10,121 nt of DNA from Caulobacteraceae bacterium (GCA_020852035.1 JADZBR010000048.1:1-10121); one strand, 5' to 3'. Shown: positions 1 through 6,380, counted from the stretch's first letter. Made by a program: numbers and translations. Notes: a model not told the origin generated them from the sequence alone.

Positions 1-68
1 ACCACCTGGGGCAAAGCGCGAAGATCCCTGTAGCTGCCGCCCAGCCATGCGATCGGCTTTTCATCCAT
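1..68 (-). CDS. Partial type II toxin, RelE/HigB (phage Gp49-like) family, N-terminus only
   Basis: Read on the minus strand from ATG at 68-66, the frame stays open to the window edge and gives 22 complete codons, starting MDEKPIAWLGGSYRDLRALP. The KPIAWLG...S..DLRALP pattern is the usual start of Gp49-like/HigB-type toxins (about 100 residues). In that family the toxin is a ribosome-dependent mRNA endonuclease, and an HTH antitoxin (HigA/Xre type) is normally encoded just downstream, which here would lie beyond the left edge. No strong Shine-Dalgarno is visible before this ATG. A palindromic operator and promoter-like elements lie 33 bp upstream, which fits an autoregulated toxin-antitoxin operon. 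The identification rests on a short N-terminus recognised from memory, so the family is likely but not proven. Catalytic residues lie outside the window. Confidence 0.6.
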   Translation of the reverse strand, partial: MDEKPIAWLGGSYRDLRALPQV

Positions 69-100
69 GAGGTCGTCGCGATCAGTTCAGCGGTCGGGAT

Positions 101-129
101 TTGATACCAAAAAAGGTATCACCCGACAA
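101..129 (-). promoter_or_regulatory. Candidate promoter of the toxin gene
   Basis: On the minus strand a -35-like TTGTCG (129-124) is followed after exactly 17 nt by a -10-like TATCAA (106-101), each matching 4 of 6 consensus bases. The Caulobacter-style -35, TTGACGS, is matched at 6 of 7 positions by TTGTCGG. Transcription would begin near 95, leaving a leader of under 30 nt before the ATG at 68. The palindrome at 102-121 fills the spacer and overlaps the -10. Confidence 0.45.
102..121. promoter_or_regulatory. Palindromic operator, likely toxin-antitoxin autorepression site
   Basis: TGATACC, six A, GGTATCA: a perfect 7-bp inverted repeat separated by an A6 tract. It sits between the putative -35 and -10 of the toxin gene, so a bound dimer would block RNA polymerase. 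Symmetric operators of this layout are typical for HTH antitoxins of RelE/HigB-type systems. The T6 (minus strand) lies in the loop rather than after the stem, so it is not a rho-independent terminator. That the cognate antitoxin binds here is inferred. Confidence 0.55.
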
Positions 130-145
130 GCCTTGGGCAATGATC

Positions 146-961
146 TCAGTCGTTGCTCGTCGCCCGGTCCGCCGACGCCGCCTGGGCGCTTTGCCGGACG
201 CCCTCGTCGCGGGCGATCAGGGTGTCGGGCGCGGGAGCCTCGGCGTCCAGGAGGGCGATGGTCTCGCGGATGTACTTGGCGTGGGTGACGATGCCGATCT
301 CCAGACGCTCCTTGTTCAGCTCCACCTGCTGGGTCAGCAGGCCGGCGATGAACTGGCGCTGGCCGTCGCCGCCGGGACTGGACATGAATACGGGGCCGCC
401 GGAGTTGCCGGGGAAGACCGAGAAATCCAGCAGGAAGGTCGGGTAGATGTTGGCCGGCGCCAACGGCCAGGAAGCGACCTTGCCCGAGCGCAGGATCGGA
501 AAGCCCGCCTGGTTGGCGGCCAGGCCCCGCGGGAAACCGAGGGCCATCATCTCGTCGCCGGCGCTGACTTTCTCCTTGGCGAAGGTGTCGTCCTGGGCCA
601 GCCAGCTCAGCGGAATGGCGGCCTTGGCGAAGGCTTCCGGCGCGGTGATGGAGATCACCGCCACATCGCGCGTCGGGTGCTTGGTCCAGAGTTTCTCGCC
701 ATCCGGAGTGCGAATGGTCAGGGTCTGCGGCGTATAGCTCCAGGAGCCGTCGGCGTTGGGCGCCCGGTAGCCGATGCGGGCATCCTCGCTGGGCATCCGG
801 TCGAAGACGTGGGCGGCGGTGACCAGCACCGTGCGCGGGCTGCCGTCGGGACGCGGCGCGGCGATCAGGAAGCCGGTGCCGACCGTGCGCGTGCCGTCGG
901 CCAGCGGCTGTTCGAGCTGAACCGTCGCGTGGATCAGCTCCAGCGGCAGGTCCGCGGCCAT
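146..961 (-). CDS. Trypsin-like serine protease (S1/PA clan), cytoplasmic by appearance
   Basis: The protein has 271 residues and the complete chymotrypsin-fold triad: His51 in VTAAHVFD, Asp99 in RDVAVISI and Ser187 in PGNSGGPVF, with the oxyanion-hole glycines. The open frame extends upstream to 1111, but the ATG at 961 is preferred because AAAGGGGG lies 5 nt before it and the product then begins with the first beta-strand of the domain (about residues 8-230). The last 30 residues are Ala/Asp-rich and probably disordered. There is no signal peptide, membrane segment or PDZ domain, so this is not a classic DegP/HtrA. It resembles stand-alone trypsin-like peptidases of proteobacteria whose substrates are unknown. 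It is divergent from the oligopeptidase gene (159 bp between starts), and a toxin-antitoxin promoter follows its stop. The protease fold is secure; its target is unknown. Confidence 0.86.
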   Translation of the reverse strand: MAADLPLELIHATVQLEQPLADGTRTVGTGFLIAAPRPDGSPRTVLVTAAHVFDRMPSEDARIGYRAPNADGSWSYTPQTLTIRTPDGEKLWTKHPTRDVAVISITAPEAFAKAAIPLSWLAQDDTFAKEKVSAGDEMMALGFPRGLAANQAGFPILRSGKVASWPLAPANIYPTFLLDFSVFPGNSGGPVFMSSPGGDGQRQFIAGLLTQQVELNKERLEIGIVTHAKYIRETIALLDAEAPAPDTLIARDEGVRQSAQAASADRATSND

Positions 962-1120
962 CGAGCCCCCTTTCGTGAGCAGGCGGTTTGTTCGTCCCCC
1001 ACCCTCAAATGTGATCATAGCCGAGTCCGGGCACAAGGCGCGCCCTTGTCGCAGTTCGGTGATCCGGCCAAGCTCGGCCGGCGCTTGTGGCGGCGCGGGC
1101 CGCCGCCGCAAGCCTCCCTT

Positions 1121-3295
1121 ATGGTTAGCGAGAGTTTAAGACCCGTGAATCGACGTCAGCTGTTGGCGACCGCGACCGCCGTGCTTATCCCTCGTGAGGC
1201 CATGAGCCTGACCCCTCCCCCGACGCCGCCCGTCCCCAAGAAGGTTCCCAAGCGCATCGAGCAGCTGGGGCGCGTGCGGGTCGACGACTACGCCTGGATG
1301 AAGGACGACAACTGGCAGAAGGTGCTGCGCGACCCAGGCCTGATCAAGCCGGACGTGAAGGCGCACCTGACCGCCGAGAACGCCTACATGAACGCCATGC
1401 TGGGGCCGACCGAGGGCTTCCAGAAGACCCTCTTCGAGGAGATGAAGGGGCGCATCAAGCAGGACGACGCCTCGGTCCCGACCCCGGACGGGCCGTGGGA
1501 CTACTACAGCCGCTATGAGACCGGCGGCCAGCACCCGATCTATGCGCGGCGGCCGCGGGGCAAGCCGGACGGCGAGGTGGTGCTGCTGAACGCCGACGCC
1601 GAATCCAGGGGCAAGGCTTACTACAAGGTCGGCGCAGCGGGGCATTCGCCCGACCATGCGCTGTTCGCCTGGGTGGTCGACGAGCAGGGCTCCGAATACT
1701 ACCGCATCCAGGTGCGCGAGGCGGGCGGGGCGGTGTTGCCGGGCACGGTGGAGAGCGCCTACGGCGACTTCGTGTTCTCGCCGGACAGCCAGTGGCTGTT
1801 CTGGATCTGGCGCGACGAGAACGCCCGGCCGGCCAAGGTCTTCCGCCGCCCGGCGCGGGGCGGCGAGGACGTGCTGGTCTACGAGGAAGAGGACGAGGGC
1901 ATGTTCCTCGGCCTCGGCGTGACCGCCGATGAGCAGTTCATCCTGATCACCGCCGGCGACCACGAGACCACAGAGGCGTGGCTGGTCCCGGCGAGCAACC
2001 CGACCGCCGCGCCGGTGGTCGCCGTCGCGCGCAAGGCGGGCGACCGCTACGAGCTGGAGCACTGGACCGACCGCTGGGTGATCCTGACGAATGTCGACGG
2101 CGCCATCGACTTCAAGCTGATGACCTCCGAGGCCGAGGTCCCCTCGCGCGGGACCTGGCGCGAACTCGTGCCGCACGAGGCCGGCCGCTACATCGTCGGG
2201 ATCGACGCCTTCGAGACCCATCTGGTGCGGCTGGAGCGGGTGAACGCCTCCAACCGGCTGGTGGTGCGCCAGCGCGACGGCGCCGAACACGCCGTGGCCT
2301 TCGACGAGGACGCCTATGCGCTGAGCCTGGCGGGGACCTATGAATACGCCTCTCCCCTCACCCGCTTCGTCTACCAGTCGCCGACCACGCCCAAGCAGTG
2401 GTTCGACTACGACATGGCCTCGCGCGAACGCACGCTGAGGAAGACCCAGGAGGTGCCGTCCGGCCACAACCCGGCGGACTATGTGGCCAAGCGGCTCTAC
2501 GCCACGGCCAGCGACGGAACCGAAGTGCCGATCACCGTCCTGATGAAGAAGGACACGCCCGTCGACGGCTCCGCGCCGCTGATGGTCTACGGCTACGGCT
2601 CCTACGGCATCCCGATGGAGCCGAACTTCGCCACCAACCCGTTCAGCCTGGTGAACCGCGGCTGGATCTGGGCGACGGCGCACATCCGCGGCGGCTCGGA
2701 GAAGGGCTGGGGCTGGGTCCTCGACGGGCGGGGCTTCAAGAAGAAGAACAGCTTCACCGACTTCGTGGACTGCACGAACCACCTGCTGGCGGAGGGTTAC
2801 GGCCACAAGGACAAGGTGGTGGCCTATGGCGGCTCGGCCGGGGGCCTGCTGGTCGGGGCGGTGGCGAACCTGGCGCCGGAGACCTACGCCGGGATCATCG
2901 CGGCGGTGCCGTTCGTGGACGCGCTGAACACCATGAGCGACGTGAGCCTGCCGCTGACGCCGCCGGAATGGCCCGAGTGGGGCAACCCGCTGAAGGACAC
3001 GGCGGCCTACGACTACATCGCCAGCTACAGCCCCTATGACAATGTGGCGGCCAGGCCTTATCCGGCCATCCTGGCCACCTGCGGCCTCTCCGACCCCAGG
3101 GTGACCTACTGGGAGGCGGAGAAGTGGATCGCCAGGCTGCGCGACAACACCACCAGTGGCGACCCGCTGCTGCTGAAGTGCAACATGGAGGCCGGCCACG
3201 GCGGCGCCTCGGGGCGGTTCGACTACCTGAAGGAGATCGCCCTGGACTACGCCTTCGCGGTGTGGGCGACGGACCGGGGATGGCTGCGCGACTGA
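1121..3295 (+). CDS. ptrB: Oligopeptidase B (S9A prolyl oligopeptidase family), possible Tat signal
   Basis: A 724-residue serine peptidase that cleaves short peptides after Arg/Lys. The N-terminal half is the beta-propeller that excludes folded proteins; the C-terminal half is the alpha/beta-hydrolase domain. Catalytic residues are Ser572 (GGSAGGLL), Asp658 (LSDPRVTYWEAEKW) and His693 (MEAGHGGASGR). The AAVPFVDALNTM and PEWPEWGNP motifs between them are characteristic of oligopeptidase B. Length fits the family (about 690) plus an N-terminal extension. That extension, VNRRQLLATATAVLIP, has twin arginines before a short hydrophobic run, suggesting Tat export; many oligopeptidase B enzymes are cytosolic. 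The open frame runs upstream to 101, but that part overlaps the protease gene on the other strand. ATG at 1121 is chosen; GTG at 1145 and ATG at 1202 are alternatives, and none has a strong Shine-Dalgarno. Family assignment is very sure; start and location are less so. Confidence 0.93.
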   Translation: MVSESLRPVNRRQLLATATAVLIPREAMSLTPPPTPPVPKKVPKRIEQLGRVRVDDYAWMKDDNWQKVLRDPGLIKPDVKAHLTAENAYMNAMLGPTEGFQKTLFEEMKGRIKQDDASVPTPDGPWDYYSRYETGGQHPIYARRPRGKPDGEVVLLNADAESRGKAYYKVGAAGHSPDHALFAWVVDEQGSEYYRIQVREAGGAVLPGTVESAYGDFVFSPDSQWLFWIWRDENARPAKVFRRPARGGEDVLVYEEEDEGMFLGLGVTADEQFILITAGDHETTEAWLVPASNPTAAPVVAVARKAGDRYELEHWTDRWVILTNVDGAIDFKLMTSEAEVPSRGTWRELVPHEAGRYIVGIDAFETHLVRLERVNASNRLVVRQRDGAEHAVAFDEDAYALSLAGTYEYASPLTRFVYQSPTTPKQWFDYDMASRERTLRKTQEVPSGHNPADYVAKRLYATASDGTEVPITVLMKKDTPVDGSAPLMVYGYGSYGIPMEPNFATNPFSLVNRGWIWATAHIRGGSEKGWGWVLDGRGFKKKNSFTDFVDCTNHLLAEGYGHKDKVVAYGGSAGGLLVGAVANLAPETYAGIIAAVPFVDALNTMSDVSLPLTPPEWPEWGNPLKDTAAYDYIASYSPYDNVAARPYPAILATCGLSDPRVTYWEAEKWIARLRDNTTSGDPLLLKCNMEAGHGGASGRFDYLKEIALDYAFAVWATDRGWLRD

Positions 3296-3353
3296 CGCCC
3301 GCCCTCGCGGAGGGCAAAGGCCCGCGGGCGCCAGGACCGTGCAAGGCGGCCGA

Positions 3354-3381
3354 TTGACATCGCAGGCCTCGGCCGCATGCT
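3354..3381 (+). promoter_or_regulatory. Weak candidate promoter upstream of the small secreted protein gene
   Basis: A perfect TTGACA (3354-3359) is followed after 16 nt by CATGCT (3376-3381), which matches only three of six -10 positions. The spacing and the 50-nt distance to the chosen start at 3434 are reasonable, but the -10 is poor. The preceding 3296-3330 segment holds G+C-rich hairpins without a T-run, so transcription from the oligopeptidase gene may also continue through. Confidence 0.25.
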
Positions 3382-3433
3382 GGCGCTTGCCGCATCCGCC
3401 CGCACGCTTCCCTCCACCCCCGTGAGCCTGTCG

Positions 3434-3808
3434 ATGACCCTCGTCCCGCGTGTTCTTCTCGCCGCCGGCCTGGTCGCAGGCCTGGCCGGACCGGCCGCCG
3501 CCGCGCCGCCGGCCGGCCACTACGAATGCTATTTCTATGGCGCATACGGGCTGCAGAACAGCTCGATGACCGAGATAAGCCTGCTCGGCGGCGGACGCTA
3601 CGAGGCGCTGGGCGATCGTGGGCGGTTCCAGTACGACGCCGGGCGCGGCCTGTTGCGGATGATCGGCGGCGGCCTCGCCGGACGTGTGGCCCATGCCGAG
3701 GAGAGCGACGGCAAGCCGGCCATCGTCTTCATCCGCGACGAGAACGAGGTCGGCGGCGAGCCGACCATCGATATCAGCGACACCTGGTGCTACTTCAAAC
3801 CGCGCTAG
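3434..3808 (+). CDS. Small secreted/periplasmic protein of unknown function
   Basis: A 124-residue protein with a clear Sec signal peptide: a short N-region with Arg6, a hydrophobic core at about 7-20, and an AAAA|PP-type cleavage site near residue 24. The mature part of about 100 residues starts HYECYF and ends DTWCYFKPR; its only two cysteines (32 and 119) flank the domain and could form a disulfide. The pattern of short beta-strands with Gly turns suggests a small beta-rich fold, but no known family is recognised. The frame is open from ATG 3377, and GTG 3422 is also possible; ATG 3434 is preferred because it gives a standard signal peptide. No start has a good Shine-Dalgarno. The acetyltransferase start follows only 13 bp after its stop, so the two are probably cotranscribed. 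Confidence 0.68.
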   Translation: MTLVPRVLLAAGLVAGLAGPAAAAPPAGHYECYFYGAYGLQNSSMTEISLLGGGRYEALGDRGRFQYDAGRGLLRMIGGGLAGRVAHAEESDGKPAIVFIRDENEVGGEPTIDISDTWCYFKPR

Positions 3809-3821
3809 GCCGAGGACGGTC

Positions 3822-4361
3822 GTGGATCGAGATCCCCTGATCGTCCGCCCTTCCACCCCGGCGGACGTCGAGGCGATCGCCGCCATCTACGGGCATCATG
3901 TGCTGACCGGCTTCGGCTCGTTCGAGGAAGAGCCGCCGTCCGTCGAGGACATGGCCGGCCGCCGCGCGGCGATAGTGGACCGCGGCCTGCCCTGGCTGGT
4001 CGCCGAGGCGGCCGGGCGGGTGCTGGGCTACGCCTACGCCGGCCCCTTCCGGCCCCGGGCGGCCTATCGCTACACCGTCGAGGACAGCGTCTACGTGGCC
4101 GCCGACGCCCAGGGCCGCGGCGCGGGCCGGGCGCTGCTGACCGACCTGATCGCGCGATGCGAGACGCTGGACCTTCGCCAGATGGTCGCGGTGATCGGCG
4201 ATTCCGGCAACGCCGGCTCCATCGGCCTGCACCGGGCGCTGGGCTTTTCGGACATCGGCACGGGGCGCGGCTTCGGCTTCAAGCATGGCCGCTGGGTGGA
4301 CGTGGTCTGGATGCAGCTGGCGCTGAACGGCGGCGACAGTCTACTTCCAGATCGGACATAA
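3822..4361 (+). CDS. GNAT N-acetyltransferase, phosphinothricin/methionine-sulfoximine (PAT/MddA) type
   Basis: A 179-residue GCN5-related acetyltransferase that would transfer acetyl from acetyl-CoA to a small amine. The start RPSTPADVEAIAAIYGHHV, the YRYTVEDSVYV strand (residues 82-92) and the acetyl-CoA pyrophosphate loop QGRGAG (97-102) are typical of the PAT/MddA (YncA) subgroup. So is the C-terminal SIGLHRALGF segment (133-142), followed by KHGRWVDVVWMQ. Members acetylate L-methionine sulfoximine, methionine sulfone or phosphinothricin; many are detoxification or housekeeping enzymes, and the name alone does not prove herbicide resistance. GTG 3822 is chosen over the upstream ATG at 3684 because GAGGA lies about 6 nt before it and the upstream part overlaps the preceding gene. 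It sits 13 bp after the small secreted protein gene and is likely in the same transcript. Exact substrate unknown. Confidence 0.88.
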   Translation: MDRDPLIVRPSTPADVEAIAAIYGHHVLTGFGSFEEEPPSVEDMAGRRAAIVDRGLPWLVAEAAGRVLGYAYAGPFRPRAAYRYTVEDSVYVAADAQGRGAGRALLTDLIARCETLDLRQMVAVIGDSGNAGSIGLHRALGFSDIGTGRGFGFKHGRWVDVVWMQLALNGGDSLLPDRT

Positions 4362-4479
4362 TACTTATCGAATATTAATTATGTACTTTATGTTTACCAC
4401 TTTTACGCGACAAAATTGCGGAACCAACCAGTAGAGGAATGAATTGCACGCCTGCGGAGAAAAACCGGAGGATTCCTCG
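4362..4479 (+). promoter_or_regulatory. AT-rich leader and probable promoter region of the RsaA-like surface protein gene
   Basis: This 118-bp gap is strikingly AT-rich in its first 80 bp (for example AATATTAATTATGTAC near 4371) compared with the surrounding GC-rich DNA. TTTACGC (4402-4408) matches the Caulobacter -35 TTGACGS at 6 of 7 positions, and GCGGAACC (4418-4425) is a partial -10 at 9 nt spacing; this pairing is weak. A consensus Shine-Dalgarno GGAGGA (4467-4472) sits 7 nt before the ATG at 4480 and fixes that start. A second AGAGGA (4432-4437) before TTG 4444 could serve a minor longer form. Confidence 0.35.
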
Positions 4480-6288
4480 ATGGCGGCAGTTTTCCTTGGC
4501 GTTTCGGCTCGATCGGCAACCGACGAGGCTCTCGCGGAGAGCCAGACCTTCAGATCCCTGAAGATCGTGTCCGGGCCCCAGATGGGCTTGCTCGACGACC
4601 TGCTCGGCGGGTCTACGGGCGGGCTCAACCTCGACGACCTGCTCGGCGGGCTGCTGGGCGGCCTGCTCGGCGGCGGCCAGCCGGACCAGGTGGGCGTCGA
4701 CCTCGACCTGGACGGCGTGGTGGACGGCTTCGTCGCCGTCGACCAGAACGGCGACCTGGCGCAGGGCGATATCGACCTGCTGGGCGGCCTCGGGCCGGCC
4801 GGCCTCTTCGGCCTCGACCTCGATTCGGACGGGATCGTCGACCTGGTGGTCAACGGCGGCGAGGGCGGCGGCGGCGGGGATGGCGGCGTCGACCTGGACC
4901 TGGGCCTCGGCGGCTCGGGCCTGTTCATCCTCGACCCGCTGCTGGACGATGTGCTGGGCGGCGCCGGCGAGGTGGGCCTGGACATCGACATGGACGGCGT
5001 GATCGACGGCTCGGCCGGAGTCAATTCCGACGGGAGCCTGGAGGATGTCGACGTGCAGCTGCTCGGCGGCCTGGCCGGCGACGGCGTCGCCGGAGTCGAC
5101 CTGGACCTCGACGGGACCATCGACGCCCTGCTCGACCTCGACGGCGGCGACGGCGACGGGACCGCGGCCAACGCCGACATCGACCTCGACGGCGTCGTCG
5201 ACGGGGTGGTGCGGCTCGGCCAGGACGGCGCGCCCCTGCAGGGCGACATCGACCTGCTCGGCGGGCTGGCCCCCGATGGCCTGCTCGGCCTCGACCTCGA
5301 CCTCGACGGCGTCGTGGACCTTGTCGCCGACCTCGGCGGCGATGACGGTGGGGGCGACGGGGACGGCGGTGACGGCGGGGACGGGGACGGCGGCGACGGC
5401 GGGGACGGGGACGGCGGCGACGGCGGCGACGGCGATGGCGACGGCGGCGACGGGGACGGCGGCGACGGCGGCGACGGGGACGGCGGCGACGGCGGCGATG
5501 GCGACGCCGGCGGCGTGGGGTTCGACCTCTTCGCGGCCTATCAGGAGATCACCCGGGTTTCCCCGACCTCGGCCGACGCGCCGGCCCACGAAGTCAGCCT
5601 GCTGTCGGCGATCGCCGACAGCGTCGACGCCGGGCTGATCACCCTGGAGCAGGCGATCTGGCGGATCGTCGGGTTCGCCGACGACACCACCTCGGTGGCC
5701 ACCACCAGCTATCAGTTCTTCACCGGCGCCATCCCGCGCGAAGTCGGGCTGGACTATCTGGTCAACGCCCCGGACACGGTGAACGCCACCGACATCAACG
5801 ACGCCTACTACGCCCAGTTCAACCTGGAGAACCGCTACATCAACTTCGCGTCCAACCTCGGCCGCGTCGGCGAAGGGCAGGACTTCTTCCAGGCGGAATA
5901 CGGCCAGCTCAGCTTCGAGCAGGCGGTGGTGAAAGCCTATGACGAGATCGTCGGCTTCGCCTACGCCCAGGAGAACGGCATCGACACCACCGCGTCGATC
6001 AACGACATCCTGGGGCGCAAAGCCTACTTCTACCAGGTGGCGCAGGAGCGGATCGGCGGCGATATCGAGACCGCCGCCAAGGCCGGCCTCGTCGGCTATC
6101 TGCTGGCCGAGGCGGTGAAGGCCGAGTTCGGCGTCTACGGCGAGGGGAACGCCAAGTTCCTGTTCGACCTGGCCGACGGCGATGCGGCGTTCCAGACCGA
6201 CATGACCCAGTCCTACGGTCCGGACACCGTGGCCCTGCTCGGGCAGTCGCAGACCTCGCCGGAGATGTACGACACGCTGGTGGTCTGA
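4480..6288 (+). CDS. Asp/Gly-repeat surface protein with C-terminal RsaA-like S-layer anchoring domain
   Basis: A 602-residue, very acidic protein. Order: a short N-terminus (1-35); Leu/Gly-rich DDLLGG repeats (39-66); six calcium-loop-like DxDxDGxxD motifs between 74 and 280; a pure Gly/Asp tract (286-342); and a folded domain from about 348 to 590. That domain has TSYQFFTG (409-416), GLDYLV, DINDAYYAQF (438-447) and ENRYINFASNLG (450-461). In order and spacing this looks like the N-terminal domain of Caulobacter RsaA, which binds LPS O-antigen and holds the S-layer on the cell. The comparison is from memory, not an alignment. There is no Sec signal or membrane segment, and the protein ends YDTLVV, an acidic-then-hydrophobic tail as in some type I secretion substrates. 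I infer a secreted, calcium-dependent, LPS-bound surface protein. Start ATG 4480 is set by an excellent Shine-Dalgarno. No transporter genes are adjacent. Confidence 0.9.
   Translation: MAAVFLGVSARSATDEALAESQTFRSLKIVSGPQMGLLDDLLGGSTGGLNLDDLLGGLLGGLLGGGQPDQVGVDLDLDGVVDGFVAVDQNGDLAQGDIDLLGGLGPAGLFGLDLDSDGIVDLVVNGGEGGGGGDGGVDLDLGLGGSGLFILDPLLDDVLGGAGEVGLDIDMDGVIDGSAGVNSDGSLEDVDVQLLGGLAGDGVAGVDLDLDGTIDALLDLDGGDGDGTAANADIDLDGVVDGVVRLGQDGAPLQGDIDLLGGLAPDGLLGLDLDLDGVVDLVADLGGDDGGGDGDGGDGGDGDGGDGGDGDGGDGGDGDGDGGDGDGGDGGDGDGGDGGDGDAGGVGFDLFAAYQEITRVSPTSADAPAHEVSLLSAIADSVDAGLITLEQAIWRIVGFADDTTSVATTSYQFFTGAIPREVGLDYLVNAPDTVNATDINDAYYAQFNLENRYINFASNLGRVGEGQDFFQAEYGQLSFEQAVVKAYDEIVGFAYAQENGIDTTASINDILGRKAYFYQVAQERIGGDIETAAKAGLVGYLLAEAVKAEFGVYGEGNAKFLFDLADGDAAFQTDMTQSYGPDTVALLGQSQTSPEMYDTLVV
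4699..5319 (+). repeat. Six DxDxDGxxD calcium-loop-like repeats within the surface protein
   Basis: The motif D-x-D-x-D-G-x-x-D occurs at residues 74-82, 113-121, 168-176, 207-215, 233-241 and 272-280, with variants such as DLDLDGVVD, DLDSDGIVD and DIDMDGVID. Between copies, blocks such as GDIDLLGGL (residues 96-104 and 255-263) recur, so the region looks like duplicated two-motif modules. The spacing of acidic side chains is that of EF-hand-type loops as found in dockerin, thrombospondin type 3 and FG-GAP repeats. Calcium binding is inferred. The repeats are not RTX nonapeptides (GGxGxDxUx). Confidence 0.8.
5335..5505 (+). repeat. Low-complexity Gly/Asp tandem repeat, 24-nt unit
   Basis: Residues 286-342 consist solely of Gly and Asp. 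The tract is built mostly from an eight-residue unit GDGGDGGD (24 nt, GGCGAC-rich), about six imperfect copies, with one variant where GDGD interrupts the phase near 5430-5450. Codons alternate GGC/GGG and GAC/GAT between copies, so the array is old enough to have drifted. It joins the calcium-loop region to the RsaA-like domain and is probably a flexible, strongly negative linker. Repeats of this kind change length by slippage and may vary between strains. Confidence 0.85.
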
Positions 6289-6299
6289 CCGGGCCGCCA

Positions 6300-6355
6300 G
6301 GCTCCCGCGGGGCCGTTCGCCCCGATAACATGGCCCCGCGGGAGCCGCCTTTTTT
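6300..6355 (+). terminator. Strong rho-independent terminator after the surface protein gene
   Basis: A perfect 15-bp inverted repeat (GGCTCCCGCGGGGCC at 6300-6314 and its complement at 6332-6346) encloses a 17-nt loop and is followed by GCC and a T6 run (6350-6355). It begins 11 nt after the TGA. This is the only textbook intrinsic terminator in the window, consistent with a highly expressed gene. Confidence 0.92.
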
Positions 6356-6380
6356 CAACGCAGCGTCAGGAGAGCGTGGG

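Noticed and set aside
1014..1019. TATGAT on the minus strand as -10 for the serine protease gene
   Set aside because: No acceptable -35 at 15-19 nt. The nearest TTGTGC is only 11 nt away.
1046..1052. TTGTCGC as -35 for the oligopeptidase gene
   Set aside because: No matching -10 at the expected distance.
3296..3330. Terminator after the oligopeptidase gene
   Set aside because: Two competing G/C stems can form (3301-3315 and 3296-3302 with 3324-3330), but no T-run follows.
1136..3886. 916-codon open frame on the minus strand opposite the oligopeptidase gene
   Set aside because: Arg/Gly/His/Val-rich translation without any domain. It is the antisense shadow of a GC-rich gene with intact catalytic motifs on the plus strand.
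4444..4479. TTG start 12 codons upstream for the surface protein
   Set aside because: AGAGGA lies before it, but ATG 4480 has a better Shine-Dalgarno (GGAGGA, 7 nt). The extra residues add no signal peptide.
5335..5505. CRISPR-like regular repetition
   Set aside because: The repeats are contiguous, in frame and encode Gly/Asp; there are no unique spacers.
4375..5589. 404-codon minus-strand frame with VAAVPVAAVAAVP-type repeats
   Set aside because: Its repetitiveness is the complement of the Asp/Gly codons of the plus-strand surface protein, which has the ribosome-binding site, recognisable domain and terminator.
4480..6288. RTX toxin or haemolysin-type protein
   Set aside because: The GGxGxDxUx nonapeptide is absent. 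The Asp pattern is DxDxDGxxD and the C-terminal domain is RsaA-like.
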